Source: Corylus avellana (taxonomy: Eukaryota > Streptophyta > Magnoliopsida > Fagales > Betulaceae). From it: 64,000 bases of DNA. The notes beneath the pieces are model-generated. The model saw nothing but the letters and a program-made list of their open reading frames with translations. It had not been told where the DNA came from and searched no databases. The DNA is taken from positions 21,886,838 through 21,950,837 of the forward strand of contig NC_081547.1 in assembly GCF_901000735.1 (NCBI RefSeq), given 5' to 3'. This document shows positions 12,772-24,100 of the stretch, piece by piece (position 1 is the first letter of the stretch; each line of letters starts with the position of its first letter). Made by a program: the position numbers and the translations under genes.

Positions 12772-13230
12772 AACTGAAATCGAGATAGTCGGTTGGTCAA
12801 TTTTAAAACAAGAATCGGTAACCGGCTACTGGTTACCCGGTTATGTAATAACCACCGGTTACATGTTGGTAGCCGGTTATCCAAACTAGTAACTAGGTCT
12901 TTTAAATAATTGCGTATTTTTGGTATTTGACCTAATTTTTTAGCTTAATTTAGCTATTTTTTAAAAACAATTATAATTTTTTAAGCCCAATAAGCTACGC
13001 TTTATTGTGGTTGTTCCAAAAAAAAAAAACTTAAAGTAAACGACGTCGTTTTACATTTATATATACTTGGTTACCGATTATAACAGGGTGTATATAAGTA
13101 CAAAAATGGGTAACCAGACTGGTATGACTGGTTATTGGTTATTTTCAACTATTTTTAAAAGTGGTTGGCCGTTACCAGTTACCAGTTACCGGTTGGTGAT
13201 CAATTATAATCGGTCAAAGTTACACTCCTA
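12772..13230. mobile_element. hAT-family fragment related to the 10425-10976 element
   Basis: Dense ACCGGTTA/GGTTACCGG subterminal motifs occur at 12810-12880 and 13160-13200. The right end reads TTACACTCCTA, a hAT-type terminus. The middle shares the run AATTTTTTAGCTTAATTTA with the 10425 element. The left terminus was not located, so the start coordinate is approximate. Confidence 0.5.
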
Positions 13231-13960
13231 CTTGAAAGAAGTATTAAAATATATATTTTATCAACATAATTAAACTTATCCATTCTTATAAATTTAAGCT
13301 TTTAGGAAACACATATAGTTTCCTATTCCATTGAGCAAGGAGTGATACCTCCATTAACGTTGTTTTATCCACGCATTCAACTTCAATCTAAAAAATAAAA
13401 AAAATAAAAAAAAAAACTCAAAATCTAGGCGAAAAAGAACTTTTGAGAATCTTTTAACTTATCCTAGCTATGAGTATCTCCATGCAAAAAAGATATTGTA
13501 AGAATTCCATTACAAATATATTTGAACACACAAAAAAACCTGGCCTCCACAAGATAAGTACATAAGAAATGAACAAATTTTAGTGGACAATGCTGCTACT
13601 GTTTCAACTTGCACCGGAAAGATGAAGTAATAGGTAACATGGAAAAATGGAGTTTTTGCACATTTTTTTTTTTTTTTTTTTTTTTTCAGTTGTGAAATAT
13701 GAAATCCATCCTTTTCGAATTGACAGCTGGGCATTTGGACAATTTTGATGATTTCTCTAAGTGGGTCGGCCAAGACTATAAAAAGAACGAGTATGTTAGA
13801 AGGAGGATTAGAGTTTTTCTTGTGTCTTTCAAATGTGATGTGCCTTTTAAAATTATTAATAGATCAAAATTTAATAATGATCATCTTAAATTCAATTGTG
13901 ATTTTAAATGCTACATTACATTTGAGAGGATATAAGCAAGTATTACTCATGCAAGGAACT
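13231..13960. other. AT-rich spacer
   Basis: Includes poly-T at about 13661-13686. The overlapping short frames here show no domain. Nothing is assigned. Confidence 0.4.
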
Positions 13961-14106
13961 AGGGCCAACGGGAGAGCATCCAATACTTAGATAATTTTTT
14001 ATTTTTTTAAAAGAGTGACTCTTTTTTTTTTTTCTTTTTTTTCCCCCTAATTTAAAAAGAGAGACTTAATAGAGTGTCTTTTAGGCTATTGGATGCCATG
14101 CCTTTT
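13961..14106. mobile_element. Small foldback MITE
   Basis: Outer inverted arms contain GCATCCAATA at about 13976 and its complement TATTGGATGC at about 14088. Inner arms are AAAAGAGTGACTC and its imperfect complement. The centre is poly-T. Its size and shape are those of a MITE, without an identified target duplication. Confidence 0.45.
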
Positions 14107-14343
14107 TGGAGTTTGATGATATCTTTCTTATGCGAAATTCTTTGAGGAGTTCCTGGATGATTATTTCTAATTTTCTGCAACATAGTGTTAAAGATTTAAA
14201 ATTAATATGTATATATATATTGGCATTCTTAAGCAATATTTTATTAGCATTATTGTCTATGTGGCACAAAAAACAAAAAAAACAAAGAGAATGTTACTTA
14301 AAAAGAGAAATACTAGAAGTACTAACTCTTTTACTAACAGATA

Positions 14344-15234
14344 TTGAAAATAATTTTGGATGGTGCACAAATTCTCATTGATATAAAATAATTACAATTT
14401 GAATATTAACAATAAAATAAATAAAATACAATAGATGAAAAGTAGAGTATAAAAATATCTCACAATATCCTATAGAATCACGTAAGAGCGTTGTCCTTAG
14501 AGATTGATTCGTGCCTCCCGGAGTTTATTACTCGGTTCGATCGGATCCTTTGACAAGCAACCTCCCAGGATTAGATTATAGCATCTACCTTCGTTAATGA
14601 CACACTTCCAAGAACGAAGACTAATAGAACAACTCAAATCTTTTCTTGCAAAAGAACAATTCCATAATTGAAAACATACAAGTATATATATATATATATA
14701 TATATCAAGTGCTCTTTTTTTGTATGTTTTATAGACAAGAAGGTTGGCTTAATATATAAAAATGAAGTCCTCAAGGAGTAGTTCAATTGACTAAAAATCA
14801 TGCCTCATAAAGCGGAGGTCACTTGTTCGAATCTCTCATCCCCTCTTGTCTGGACATATATATAAAGCTCACGTTTTCCTTCTTAAAGAGAATCTTTTAG
14901 TATCCAAAGCTTTGAATGACTTCATGACCAAATGGTTAAAATGCTTGAAAACCATAAAAGCTTGCTAATGTCAAATGTCAAAACTATTGAAAAATTAAAA
15001 CTCATGGAATTGTTAATGGCCAATGGTTAGAAACAATAAAAATGAAAATCAATAGATTTGATGACTAAGGGTCAAAACTTATGGAGAAACTCAATGCCCT
15101 TAATGACCAAACCGTCACAAAAATTATTTCTCAAAAAAACCACTAGCAAATATCAAACAAGGAATAAAAGGGCTTATAAAGAAAGAAAAGAAGAAAAAAA
15201 TTTGTTTGTAACACATATATTACAACAACAGATA
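14344..15234. mobile_element. Unclassified insertion inside MITE M2
   Basis: About 890 bp between AACAGATA direct repeats. It could be a hAT-type insertion (8-bp duplication) without visible inverted termini. Alternatively it is a solo LTR running from TGAAAATAA to ACAACA, with a 4/5-matching duplication GATAT/GATAC. It contains a (AT)n tract at about 14684-14705 and a SINE. No coding sequence. Confidence 0.4.
14766..14868 (+). mobile_element. tRNA-derived SINE (copy C)
   Basis: AGGAGTAGTTCAATTGAC (A-box region) and CTTGTTCGAATCTCTC (B-box region) are followed by the CCCCTCTTGTCTGGACAT segment also seen in copy D. It belongs to the same family as copies A and D. Confidence 0.6.
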
Positions 15235-15549
15235 CTACTAACATGGTGTGAAGCTTATTTATTGGTATTCGTACCATTTTTCTTTATTAATTGTTTTGAT
15301 CATCTTCAATGAATAAGTTCTACATCATGTTAGTAAAAAAGTCAGTACCCTTAGCTTTTCTCACTTAAAAATGCTCAGTAGCATATCTCATTTTTTCCCC
15401 TTATTCTCCTACAAATTCAATAGATAAATCATTAAGGTTAAACCATTGATTTGTGAGTAGTCTACAAATCTAATGGTTGATTTGTAAAATGAGATGAGAA
15501 AAATATTGAAACCAAGGATTTATCTTTCTTATATTTGTTTAAGAATGTT

Positions 15550-16211
15550 TTAAATGGAAGGTAGACCAGGATCCCCTCCCATTATGGAGAAAATATGAGA
15601 CCCTTATATTTTCAATCCTAGCCCTTAGATTAATCTAAGAGTCCACATTATCTCAATCTCAAACTCTCAAAATAAACACAACCACATTCAATTATATGTC
15701 AAATTTGAATAAAAAAATTTAATTAATTAATATCTTTTTTTTTTAAGAGAAGCCACCCAAGGGCGGCGAGCCGCCACCCCTGCCCACTAGGGGTGGTGCG
15801 AGGCCACCCTATGAGTAGCTGGGGGTGGCCGCGCGGCCATCCCATGGCCTAGGGGTGGCCTCGTGCCACTCCCATGGGTAGCTAGGGTGGGTTAAAGCCA
15901 CACCTAAGCCATGGGAGTGGTTGCACACCACCCCCATGGGTGGCTGGGGGTGGCCGCGCAGCCACCCCATGGCCTAGGGGTGGCCTTGCACCACCCCCAG
16001 TGGGTGGGGGTGGCTTCTCTTAAAAAAAAATATATTAATTAATTAAATTTATTATTCAAATTTGATATATAATTGAATGTGGTTATGTTTATTTTGAGAG
16101 TTTGAGATTGAGATAATGTGGACTCTTAGATTAATCTAAGGGCTAGGACTGAAAATATGAGGCTCTCATATTTCCCCGTAATGGGAGGGGAGGGGATCCG
16201 GATTCGTATTA
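15550..16211. mobile_element. Mutator-like foldback element with a GGGGTGG-rich core
   Basis: Two inverted arms of about 200 bp match closely: GGATCCCCTCCCATTA, TCCTAGCCCTTAGATTAATC and the AATTAATTAAATTT inner part are found on both sides. They surround a GC-rich core (about 15753-16015) made of direct and inverted GGGGTGGCC/CCACCCC repeats. The whole is flanked by a perfect 9-bp repeat AAGAATGTT at 15541-15549 and 16212-16220, the target-duplication length of Mutator-like elements. No transposase. Confidence 0.75.
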
Positions 16212-17225
16212 AAGAATGTTGAAAAAGAGAGTTCACATGAAAAAAGAGAAAGTCAAATTAGCATTTATAAGGCATTAGCTTTTCCATCAAACTCTTTATA
16301 TTTAAGGTTTCTCTAAATTTTTAATAAAATCCACAAAAAACATCATTTTTCAAACTCTTTATGCAAAGTAACATTTACTTTAATTCCTCTCCAAATATAA
16401 AGACACCAAAAGCAAAATTTATTTATTTTTTAATATTATTTTGGTTGTTGGGGTGGCATTTTTGGTAAATCTTTCACATGAAATCAAAGTGAATGAGTTT
16501 CATGACAATTACATTTATTAATAAAAAATAATATTTAGTTAAAGTAGAGAAATATTAAGAGAGTTTGATATTTGGTAGTTTTTAAAAATGCTAGTTAAAT
16601 AAATAAAAATACAATTTCAAAGTTAAATTTAAAAAAAATTTAAAGAGTTTGATATGAATGCTCTAAACACACACCAAACAATAACTTTAAAGTAATACTT
16701 GGTTGTATGCAGTTGTATACTTTAATACGGTCCTAAGCATTGGACTCGTACATACACACCCATGTGGACATGTGGTAGTGAGCTATAGTGCACTTAGCAT
16801 GAAGCATCAAAGCTCAGATCGATTAGATCATAACCATTCAGTTTTTGACAGTCATGATCGTACGATCTGATGGTTTGCTTTGAACCATAGAATGCGTCTA
16901 GGGTAGATCTAATGACTGGACCGTTATTAGAGTCAACTATAAGGTTAAAATAACCTTAACATAATAGTTAAGATTAAGTGATCATTATTAACAATTATGC
17001 TCTAACGGTTATAATAAAAGATAAATAATATAGTTCATTTTATTTTTAATCATCTCCATAGTAAATAGATGAATTCACCATTGAAATTGTGTGGAGTCCA
17101 CAAATCTAATTGTTGATATATTAAATTTGTAAAATGAGAGGTAGAAAAAAATGAGAAAAATATTGATGCGAAGCATTCCTCATAATAAAATAATCGTTAG
17201 TAATAATTTAATCTAATTGTCAAGA

Positions 17226-17456
17226 TTAAGAGCCTATTTGGGATTGCGTTTGAGAAATAGAACTTTTGGTTAAAAGCTTCATTTTTAAGCTTTTGTCAAA
17301 AGTGCGTTTTGACCATTTTTAGGCTTTTTGGATCTTTAAAAGCGCTTTTAATTTTTTTATCAAATGAGTATTTTTTTTTTCTTCTTTCAAACAGACTTTT
17401 TGAGTGTTAAAAGTACTTTTAGACCTATCAAATGTAATCTTAAACAAGCGCTAAGT
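17226..17456. mobile_element. Tourist-like MITE (first copy in the duplicated segment)
   Basis: GAGCCTATTTGGGATTGCGTTTGAG on the left pairs imperfectly with the inverse of ATGTAATCTTAAACAAGCGC on the right. Inner arms TTTTAAGCTTTT and TTAAAAGTACTTTT are also inverted. TAA/TAAG borders fit PIF/Harbinger MITEs. The same element appears at about 19700-19930 in the second copy. Confidence 0.45.
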
Positions 17457-18555
17457 GTCTATTAAGTTTGACTATCAGATTTTAATGCTGGTTAGAATAG
17501 CACAGTAACCCTAGAGATGATAATATATATATATTTTCAAATAATGTTGAAAGAACTTCTTTTAGTGTAGTTTACAAAAATGTCAAGTGTTTATTTACAT
17601 GTGAGAAATACTTTTTTTTTTTTTTTAATAAAATTTCTTTAAATTTTATCATTGCAAAAAAAGTAATTATTTTTCACATGTTTATAAACTAAATTAGAAA
17701 AAATTCAATATCGAGAAAATCTTTGTCTAGAATAACACCCTGCACATGTTTCAAAGGCACATTTTGTTTCCAACAATTCAAAGAAAAAAAGTTTTTTCTA
17801 TTTTGACAAAATATTCTCTTTTATATGTTGTTTCCAGCCCAGTATTTTGAATGGGCCAAAATCTGCCGTCCCGGGTCCAAACACTCCAACTCACCAAAAC
17901 TCTTGGTCCACCAATCAATTCTTCATCTGACGGCAGAGGAAACCGGAAGAGCATACAGTTTTGAAGTGCAGCGAAGCATGTGATAATCAGCCTCCCATTT
18001 GGGAATAAAGCTAAAAAAGAAGCATTCCGTCGCGCCCTATAACCGAAAAATGTCTTTACTTTAATGCTTCGATGATGACAAGGGAAGCCCATGTCTATAT
18101 TATCTTCTGCTCTTGAACCAGTGCCACCCGCATAGCAGCTCGGATTCTCAGGTGCCTTTCCCTTCTTTACTTTCCCTTTGTTTTTCTTTCTGTCTGCTTA
18201 GAGACCCTGTTGTTTCCCATGTTTATGTGCTGAATCGTTTTCCAAGAAATGAATGAATATATTCGACAGAACTATGCCTGATGGTTGTGTTGACTTTAGT
18301 TGACTGAAGCTTTTTCTTTTTCTTTTTCTCAATAATGAGAGTTTAAAGATTAGAAGGGAATTCAGGGTTTTTTTTTTTTTTTTTTTTCCTTCCTTATTAT
18401 GGTTTCTCTGCAACCAAGCTTTATGTAATTGTGTGATTTGGGAATGAAAACTTTGTGTAATTTTGATTTTTGAATTATGGGTATTGTCTTATTTGGGTAG
18501 ATGATTAGTGGGTATTTACAGTTTGTGGGAATTTGTTGTTATATAGTGAAAGCCA

Positions 18556-18625
18556 ATGGGGAGCGCATCATCTACGCTAACTCAATATGATATTGAGGAA
18601 GTGAAGGGGCACTGCAATAATCTAT
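18556..18625 (+). pseudogene. Duplicate exon 1 of the EF-hand gene (truncated by gap)
   Basis: Encodes MGSASSTLTQYDIEEVKGHC plus three residues, identical to exon 1 of the complete gene at 21034. The rest of the gene would lie in the N gap. Because this whole block repeats the sequence after the gap, it most likely represents the same exon assembled twice and is not a second gene. Confidence 0.8.
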
Positions 18626-18650
18626 GTGGGTTGTCTTTATCCTTATATAT

Positions 18651-18750
18651 NNNNNNNNNNNNNNNNNNNNNNNNNNNNNNNNNNNNNNNNNNNNNNNNNN
18701 NNNNNNNNNNNNNNNNNNNNNNNNNNNNNNNNNNNNNNNNNNNNNNNNNN
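18651..18750. other. Assembly gap of 100 N
   Basis: Exactly 100 N, the conventional placeholder for a gap of unknown size. It is flanked by the two copies of the 2.4-kb duplicated segment. Confidence 0.99.
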
Positions 18751-21128
18751 GCTTTTCCATCAAACTCTTTATATTTAAGGTTTCTCTAAATTTTTAATAA
18801 AATCCACAAAAAACATCATTTTTCAAACTCTTTATGCAAAGTAACATTTACTTTAATTCCTCTCCAAATATAAAGACACCAAAAGCAAAATTTATTTATT
18901 TTTTAATATTATTTTGGTTGTTGGGGTGGCATTTTTGGTAAATCTTTCACATGAAATCAAAGTGAATGAGTTTCATGACAATTACATTTATTAATAAAAA
19001 ATAATATTTAGTTAAAGTAGAGAAATATTAAGAGAGTTTGATATTTGATAGTTTTTAAAAATGCTAGTTAAATAAATAAAAATACAATTTCAAAGTTAAA
19101 TTTAAAAAAAATTTAAAGAGTTTGATATGAATGCTCTAAACACACACCAAGCAATAACTTTAAAGTAATACTTGGTTGTATGCAGTTGTATACTTTAATA
19201 CGGTCCTAAGCATTGGACTCGTACATACACACCCATGTGGACATGTGGTAGTGAGCTATAGTGCACTTAGCATGAAGCATCAAAGCTCAGATCGATCAGA
19301 TCATAACCATTCAGTTTTTGACAGTCATGATCGTACGATCTGATGGTTTGCTTTGAACCATAGAATGCATCTAGGGTAGATCTAATGACTGGACCGTTAT
19401 TAGAATCAACTATAAGGTTAAATTAACTTTAATATAATAGTTAAGATTAAGTGATTATTATTAACAATTATGATCTAACGGTTATAATAAAAGATAAATA
19501 ATATAGTTCATTTTATTTTTAATCATCTCCATGGTAAATAGATGAATTCACCATTGAAATTGTGTGGGGTCCACAAATCTAATTGTTGATATATTAAATT
19601 TATAAAATGAGAGGTAAAAAAAAATGAGAAAAACATTGATGCGAAGCATTCCTCATAATAAAATAATCATTAGTAATAATTTAATTTAATTGTCAAGATT
19701 AAGAGCCTATTTGAGATTGCGTTTGAGAAATAGAACTTTTGGTTAAAAGCTTCATTTTTAAGCTTTTACCAAAAGTGCGTTTTAACTATTTTTAGACTTT
19801 TTTAACTCTTAAAAGTACTTTTAATTTTTTTACTACATGAGTATTTTTTTTTTCTTCCTATAAACGGACTTTTTGAGTGTTAAAAACACTTTTAGACCCA
19901 TCAAATGCAATCTTAAATAGGCCCCAAGTGTCTATTAAGATTTGATTGTTATATTTTAATGATGGTTAGAATAGTACAGTAACCCTAGAGATGATAATAC
20001 ATATAGGTTTTTTTTTTTTTTTTTTTTTTTTCAAATAAGGTTGAAAGAACTTCTTTTAATGTAGTTTACAAATATCAAGTGTTTATTTACATGTGAGAAA
20101 TACTTTTTTTTTTAATAAAATTTCTTCCAATTTTATCTTTGCAAAAAAAGTATTTATTTTTCACATGTTTATAAACTAAATTAGAAAAAATTCAATATCG
20201 AGAAAATCTTTGTCTAGAATAACACCCTGCACATGTTTCAAAGGCACGTTCTGTTTCCAACAATTCAAAGAAAAAAAGTTTTTTCTATTTTGACAAAGCA
20301 TTCTCTTTTATATGTTGTTTCCAGCCCAGTATTTTGACTGGGCCAAAATCTGCCGTCCGGGGTCCAAACACTCCAACTCACCAAAACTCTTGGTCCACCA
20401 ATCAATTCTTCATCTGACGGCAGAGGAAACCGGAAGAGCATACAGTTCTGAGGTGCAGCGAAGCATGTGATAATCAGCCTCCCATTTGGGAATAAAGCTA
20501 AAAAAGAAGCATTCCGTCGCGCCCTATAACCAAAAAATGTCTTTACTTTAATGCTTCGATGATGACAAGGGAAGCCCATGTCTATATTATCTTCTGCTCT
20601 TGAACCAGTGCCGCCCGCATAGCAGCTCGGATTCTCAGGTGCCTTTCCCTTCTTTACTTTCCCTTTGTTTTTCTTTCTGTCTGCTTAGAGACCCTGTTGT
20701 TTCCCATGTTTATGTGCTGAATCGTTTTCCAAGAAATGAATGAATATATTCGACAGAACCATGCCTGATGGTTGTGTTGACTTTAGTTGACTGAAGCTTT
20801 TTCTTTTTCTTTTTTTCAATAATGAGAGTTTAAAGATTAGAAGGGAATTCAGGTGTTTTTTTTTTCCTTCCTTATTATGGTTTCTTTGCAACCAAGCTTT
20901 ATGTAATTGTGTGATTTGGGAATGAAAACTTTGTGTAATTTTGATTTTTGAATTATGGGTATTGTCTTATTTGGGTAGATGATTAGTGGGTATTTACAGT
21001 TTGTGGGAATTTGTTGTTATATAGTGAAAGCCAATGGGGAGCGCATCATCTACGCTAACTCAATATGATATTGAGGAAGTGAAGGGGCACTGCAATAATC
21101 TATGTGGGTTGTCTTTATCCTTATATAT
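18751..21128. repeat. Second copy of the ~2.4-kb duplicated segment
   Basis: Repeats 16278-18650. It contains the promoter, 5' UTR and exon 1 of the complete EF-hand gene, plus two MITE-like inverted structures (about 19700-19930 and 20045-20200). A candidate 5' UTR intron runs from CTCAG|GTGCC (about 20638) to the TTTACAG acceptor (about 21000). Confidence 0.85.
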
Positions 21129-24100
21129 TATTTATTTATTTATTTATTTATTTTTGGTTTTGTTGTATAGTTCTGAGTTTAATGTGTTTTCTGTGTGAAA
21201 TTCAGTTTCCCAGCAAGAAATAGTGTCATTATATCAAAGATTTTGCCAACTTGATCGCAATGCAAAGGGTTTTATCTCAGCTGATGAGTTCTTATCAGTT
21301 CCTGAGTTTGCGATGAATCCGCTTTCTCAGGTATTTCATCAGAATGTTTAAGACTAATTGATGGATAATACTTATTGGGTCCTTCTAATGCTTTTGTTGT
21401 TTCTTAGTGATGCATGATGAGATGTGTCTTACTTTGAGAGCTTGAATTTGTGATAATTAGCAGAGGCTCCTTAAGATGGCGGATGGTTTGAATTTTAAGG
21501 ACTTCGTGGCTTTCTTGTCAGCATTTAGTGCTAAGGCTAGTATGCAGCATAAAATTGAGTGTAAGTGCTTGTTACTTTACAATTTAACAGGATTATTTAC
21601 GCTTCTTATTAAATTTCGTAAAAAGGTGTTTGATGAACTATATAGGTTGTAGCAAGTGCATGATAATCATTTATATTGGGAGCACTGCCTACATCGATTT
21701 AAATGCATTACATATGTTGCTCCTTTTTGGTTCGCAACCTGTTCCTAAAAGATGAAATTTGAGAATTTGGTGTTGGCAACAACGTAAAAATTTGTTATTC
21801 ATCTCTCAACATCTAAAATGAAAATGAGAGGAAAACAGTACGTGTTAGTTAAGAATAGTGATAAACTTGCAACAAATAAAAAAGTAGAAGAGAGGAAAAT
21901 GTTTTTAGTGTAAGATTATTTGGAATTCTAATTTTGAAAACAATTGGGGAGTTTATGAAGAACTGTGAGAACTCTGAACAGTTTGTTAAGTGCCTAGTTA
22001 CATCAATAAATCTCGTAATGTATGTCTCTTTGACAACAAAATTACAGATTGTATGCTATCTTATTGAAGCGTGTAAAATTTTGGTCATAATTTATTTCCG
22101 AGAAAAAAGTGCTTTTGCAGGGATTAAAAGAAGAAAGGCTAAATAGATTGAATAAAACAGTACCTCTAGTAGAAAATGCTGTCAATGATTGAAGTTAACT
22201 AGTTAAGCTGGTATAGTTCATACATGAACAGCACATATTTCAACAATGCACTATTTTATGCTTGATGTTGTTTTTGTTGTTGTTACTCAAATCATTTTGC
22301 TTTGCTTTCTTATCATAAACCATTTTTGTACTGTCTTAACTAGCAAGGCTGCATAGATTAACATTCCTTAATAGTTTACTGAGAAATGCCGTGGCTTGAA
22401 CTCTGAGAGAGTGAAAATGTTTGGTTCTTACTTTAATATCATTGTTCGTCTCTTTGTCTAGTTATTTTCAGAGTATATGATTCAGACAGTAACGGAAAGG
22501 TGTCTTTCAATGACATGTTGGAAGTGCTTCGGGATTTGTCTGGTTCATTCATGTCTGATGAGCAAAGAGAGGTATTAACAAGGATCCCACATTCTCCCTT
22601 TTTGTTTCATCATTGAGTCATACTGGCACGGATAAAAGTGATGACTTTGAAGAGGAATGTTTAAGAAATGGGATTGTTACATGAGTTGTAAATGAAGTCA
22701 TTAATGCAAAGACACCATGATTGGGTGACAAATAATTGTAGGAGTGGTTTTATATGAATAAAGAAACTTCTCATCGTGGGATGAAGTGATGCAGTTAGGT
22801 ATACTAGTATTGAAGGAAAATATTCATAAAAAATAATTCTAGATTGAGGGGATTGACCACATGTTTTAAACTTCAAAATGTTGAGGTGGCTGTCCTATAA
22901 AATTTCTTGCTAATTCATATGAGCTGGTCCTACATTAGTTATCAATAATTTCTAAATATTTAAATAATCTGTTAACATGTCTTGAGTTTTGTTTTCAAAC
23001 TGTATGTTGATGGCTATAGATTTGATACTGATTAAATCAACCCCTTGGTCTGATATTTATACTAGTACAACCCATGGGAAGTATTGTAAGTGGTATTTTT
23101 CTTAAAAAAAGAAAGAAAAAAAAAGAAAGTTATTTGAAGTTCGTTGGAGATCACTTTTTAAACCTTGTAGTTGCTTGGTATGCTACATAGAACCCGGTAT
23201 ATGTGTATGCTTGGGTGTATCTGCAGGCGCGTGCCTTGATGTGGGATTTATCTGATCCTATGATATTTGAGATGGATAAAGTATTGTTGTCTAGTTTTCT
23301 AATTTCCTACTCTCCTAATGTAGCAATAATGGTTTCATTTGGCTTGTTTGAAGTGGATTTACTCAATTGAAATAATTCTAGTAAACCGGAATATCTTTTT
23401 CTTAATTTGTTGAACACTCTTGCTGAGTATGCTTTCTGCATTGGGATATTGAAGAGACTTTTATTGTACTAATACCCATGTTACGTGGGACATTTCCTAA
23501 GCAGTTATTGACACATTTTAAATCCTATGTACTGTTTTTTTGCTGCTTTCAAATCAATTTCAAAGTGCTTGAGTATTTCACCATGCATGGTTTGGAGTTG
23601 AATGTCTTGTGATAGTGGGAAATTTCATATATTTTTATTAAAGAGAGGAATCACCTGGACAAAAGTGAAGTATGTTATACTGGAAAAGATAAGAGCAGAA
23701 GAGAGGTTTGTACCATGGATTGACGTGATTGTGATTCCGATTAATTGCAGTGGTTAAGGTGTACGAAGATAATCCAAAGATTAAAAGTGTTAATGAATGG
23801 AGAACCTTTAAATATAGGTAGCTTGATGTGATGTCAATTACTTGGAATTTCTTAATAGACGGATTATGTAGGTCTATTTTACATTTATTAAATGGCTGAT
23901 ATCTTCTGGGCACTTGCAAATTTTGGTGCCCAATCTAAGATTCTAGAAACTATTCCAGTTCTTGCATTCTCCCTATGGTCTATAATAACAGATTCACATT
24001 CTACTTGAAATATGTGACTGATTAAATCCAGTGGTTCCCAGTTATCCTTTTGGGACCTTTAATTTCAAGTTTCTGCAATATGATTTTTGGGTAAATGAGA

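Larger units (their letters stand above)
14303..15368. mobile_element. MITE family M2, split by an insertion
   Basis: The left end GAGAAATACTAGAAGTAC..TTTACTAACA (14305-14340) pairs with the inverse of TGTTAGTAAAAAAG..AGTACCC..TTTTCTC (15333-15360). The intact relative at 25237-25432 is only about 195 bp, so about 890 bp here are foreign (14344-15234). The insert is bounded by a perfect 8-bp repeat AACAGATA at 14336-14343 and 15227-15234. Confidence 0.6.
16278..18650. repeat. First copy of a ~2.4-kb duplicated segment (contig end)
   Basis: Nearly identical to 18751-21128 over its whole length, offset by 2473-2478 bases, differing by scattered substitutions and poly-T length. It ends exactly at a 100-N gap inside a TTTA microsatellite, and the second copy starts exactly after the gap. 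This is the pattern of two contig ends or two haplotypes placed side by side, not of a biological tandem duplication. Confidence 0.85.

Noticed and set aside
17778..18092. Minus-strand frame of 104 residues, repeated at 20265-20579
   Set aside because: It lies antisense to the promoter and leader of the EF-hand gene and has no domain. Its apparent conservation is only the assembly duplication.
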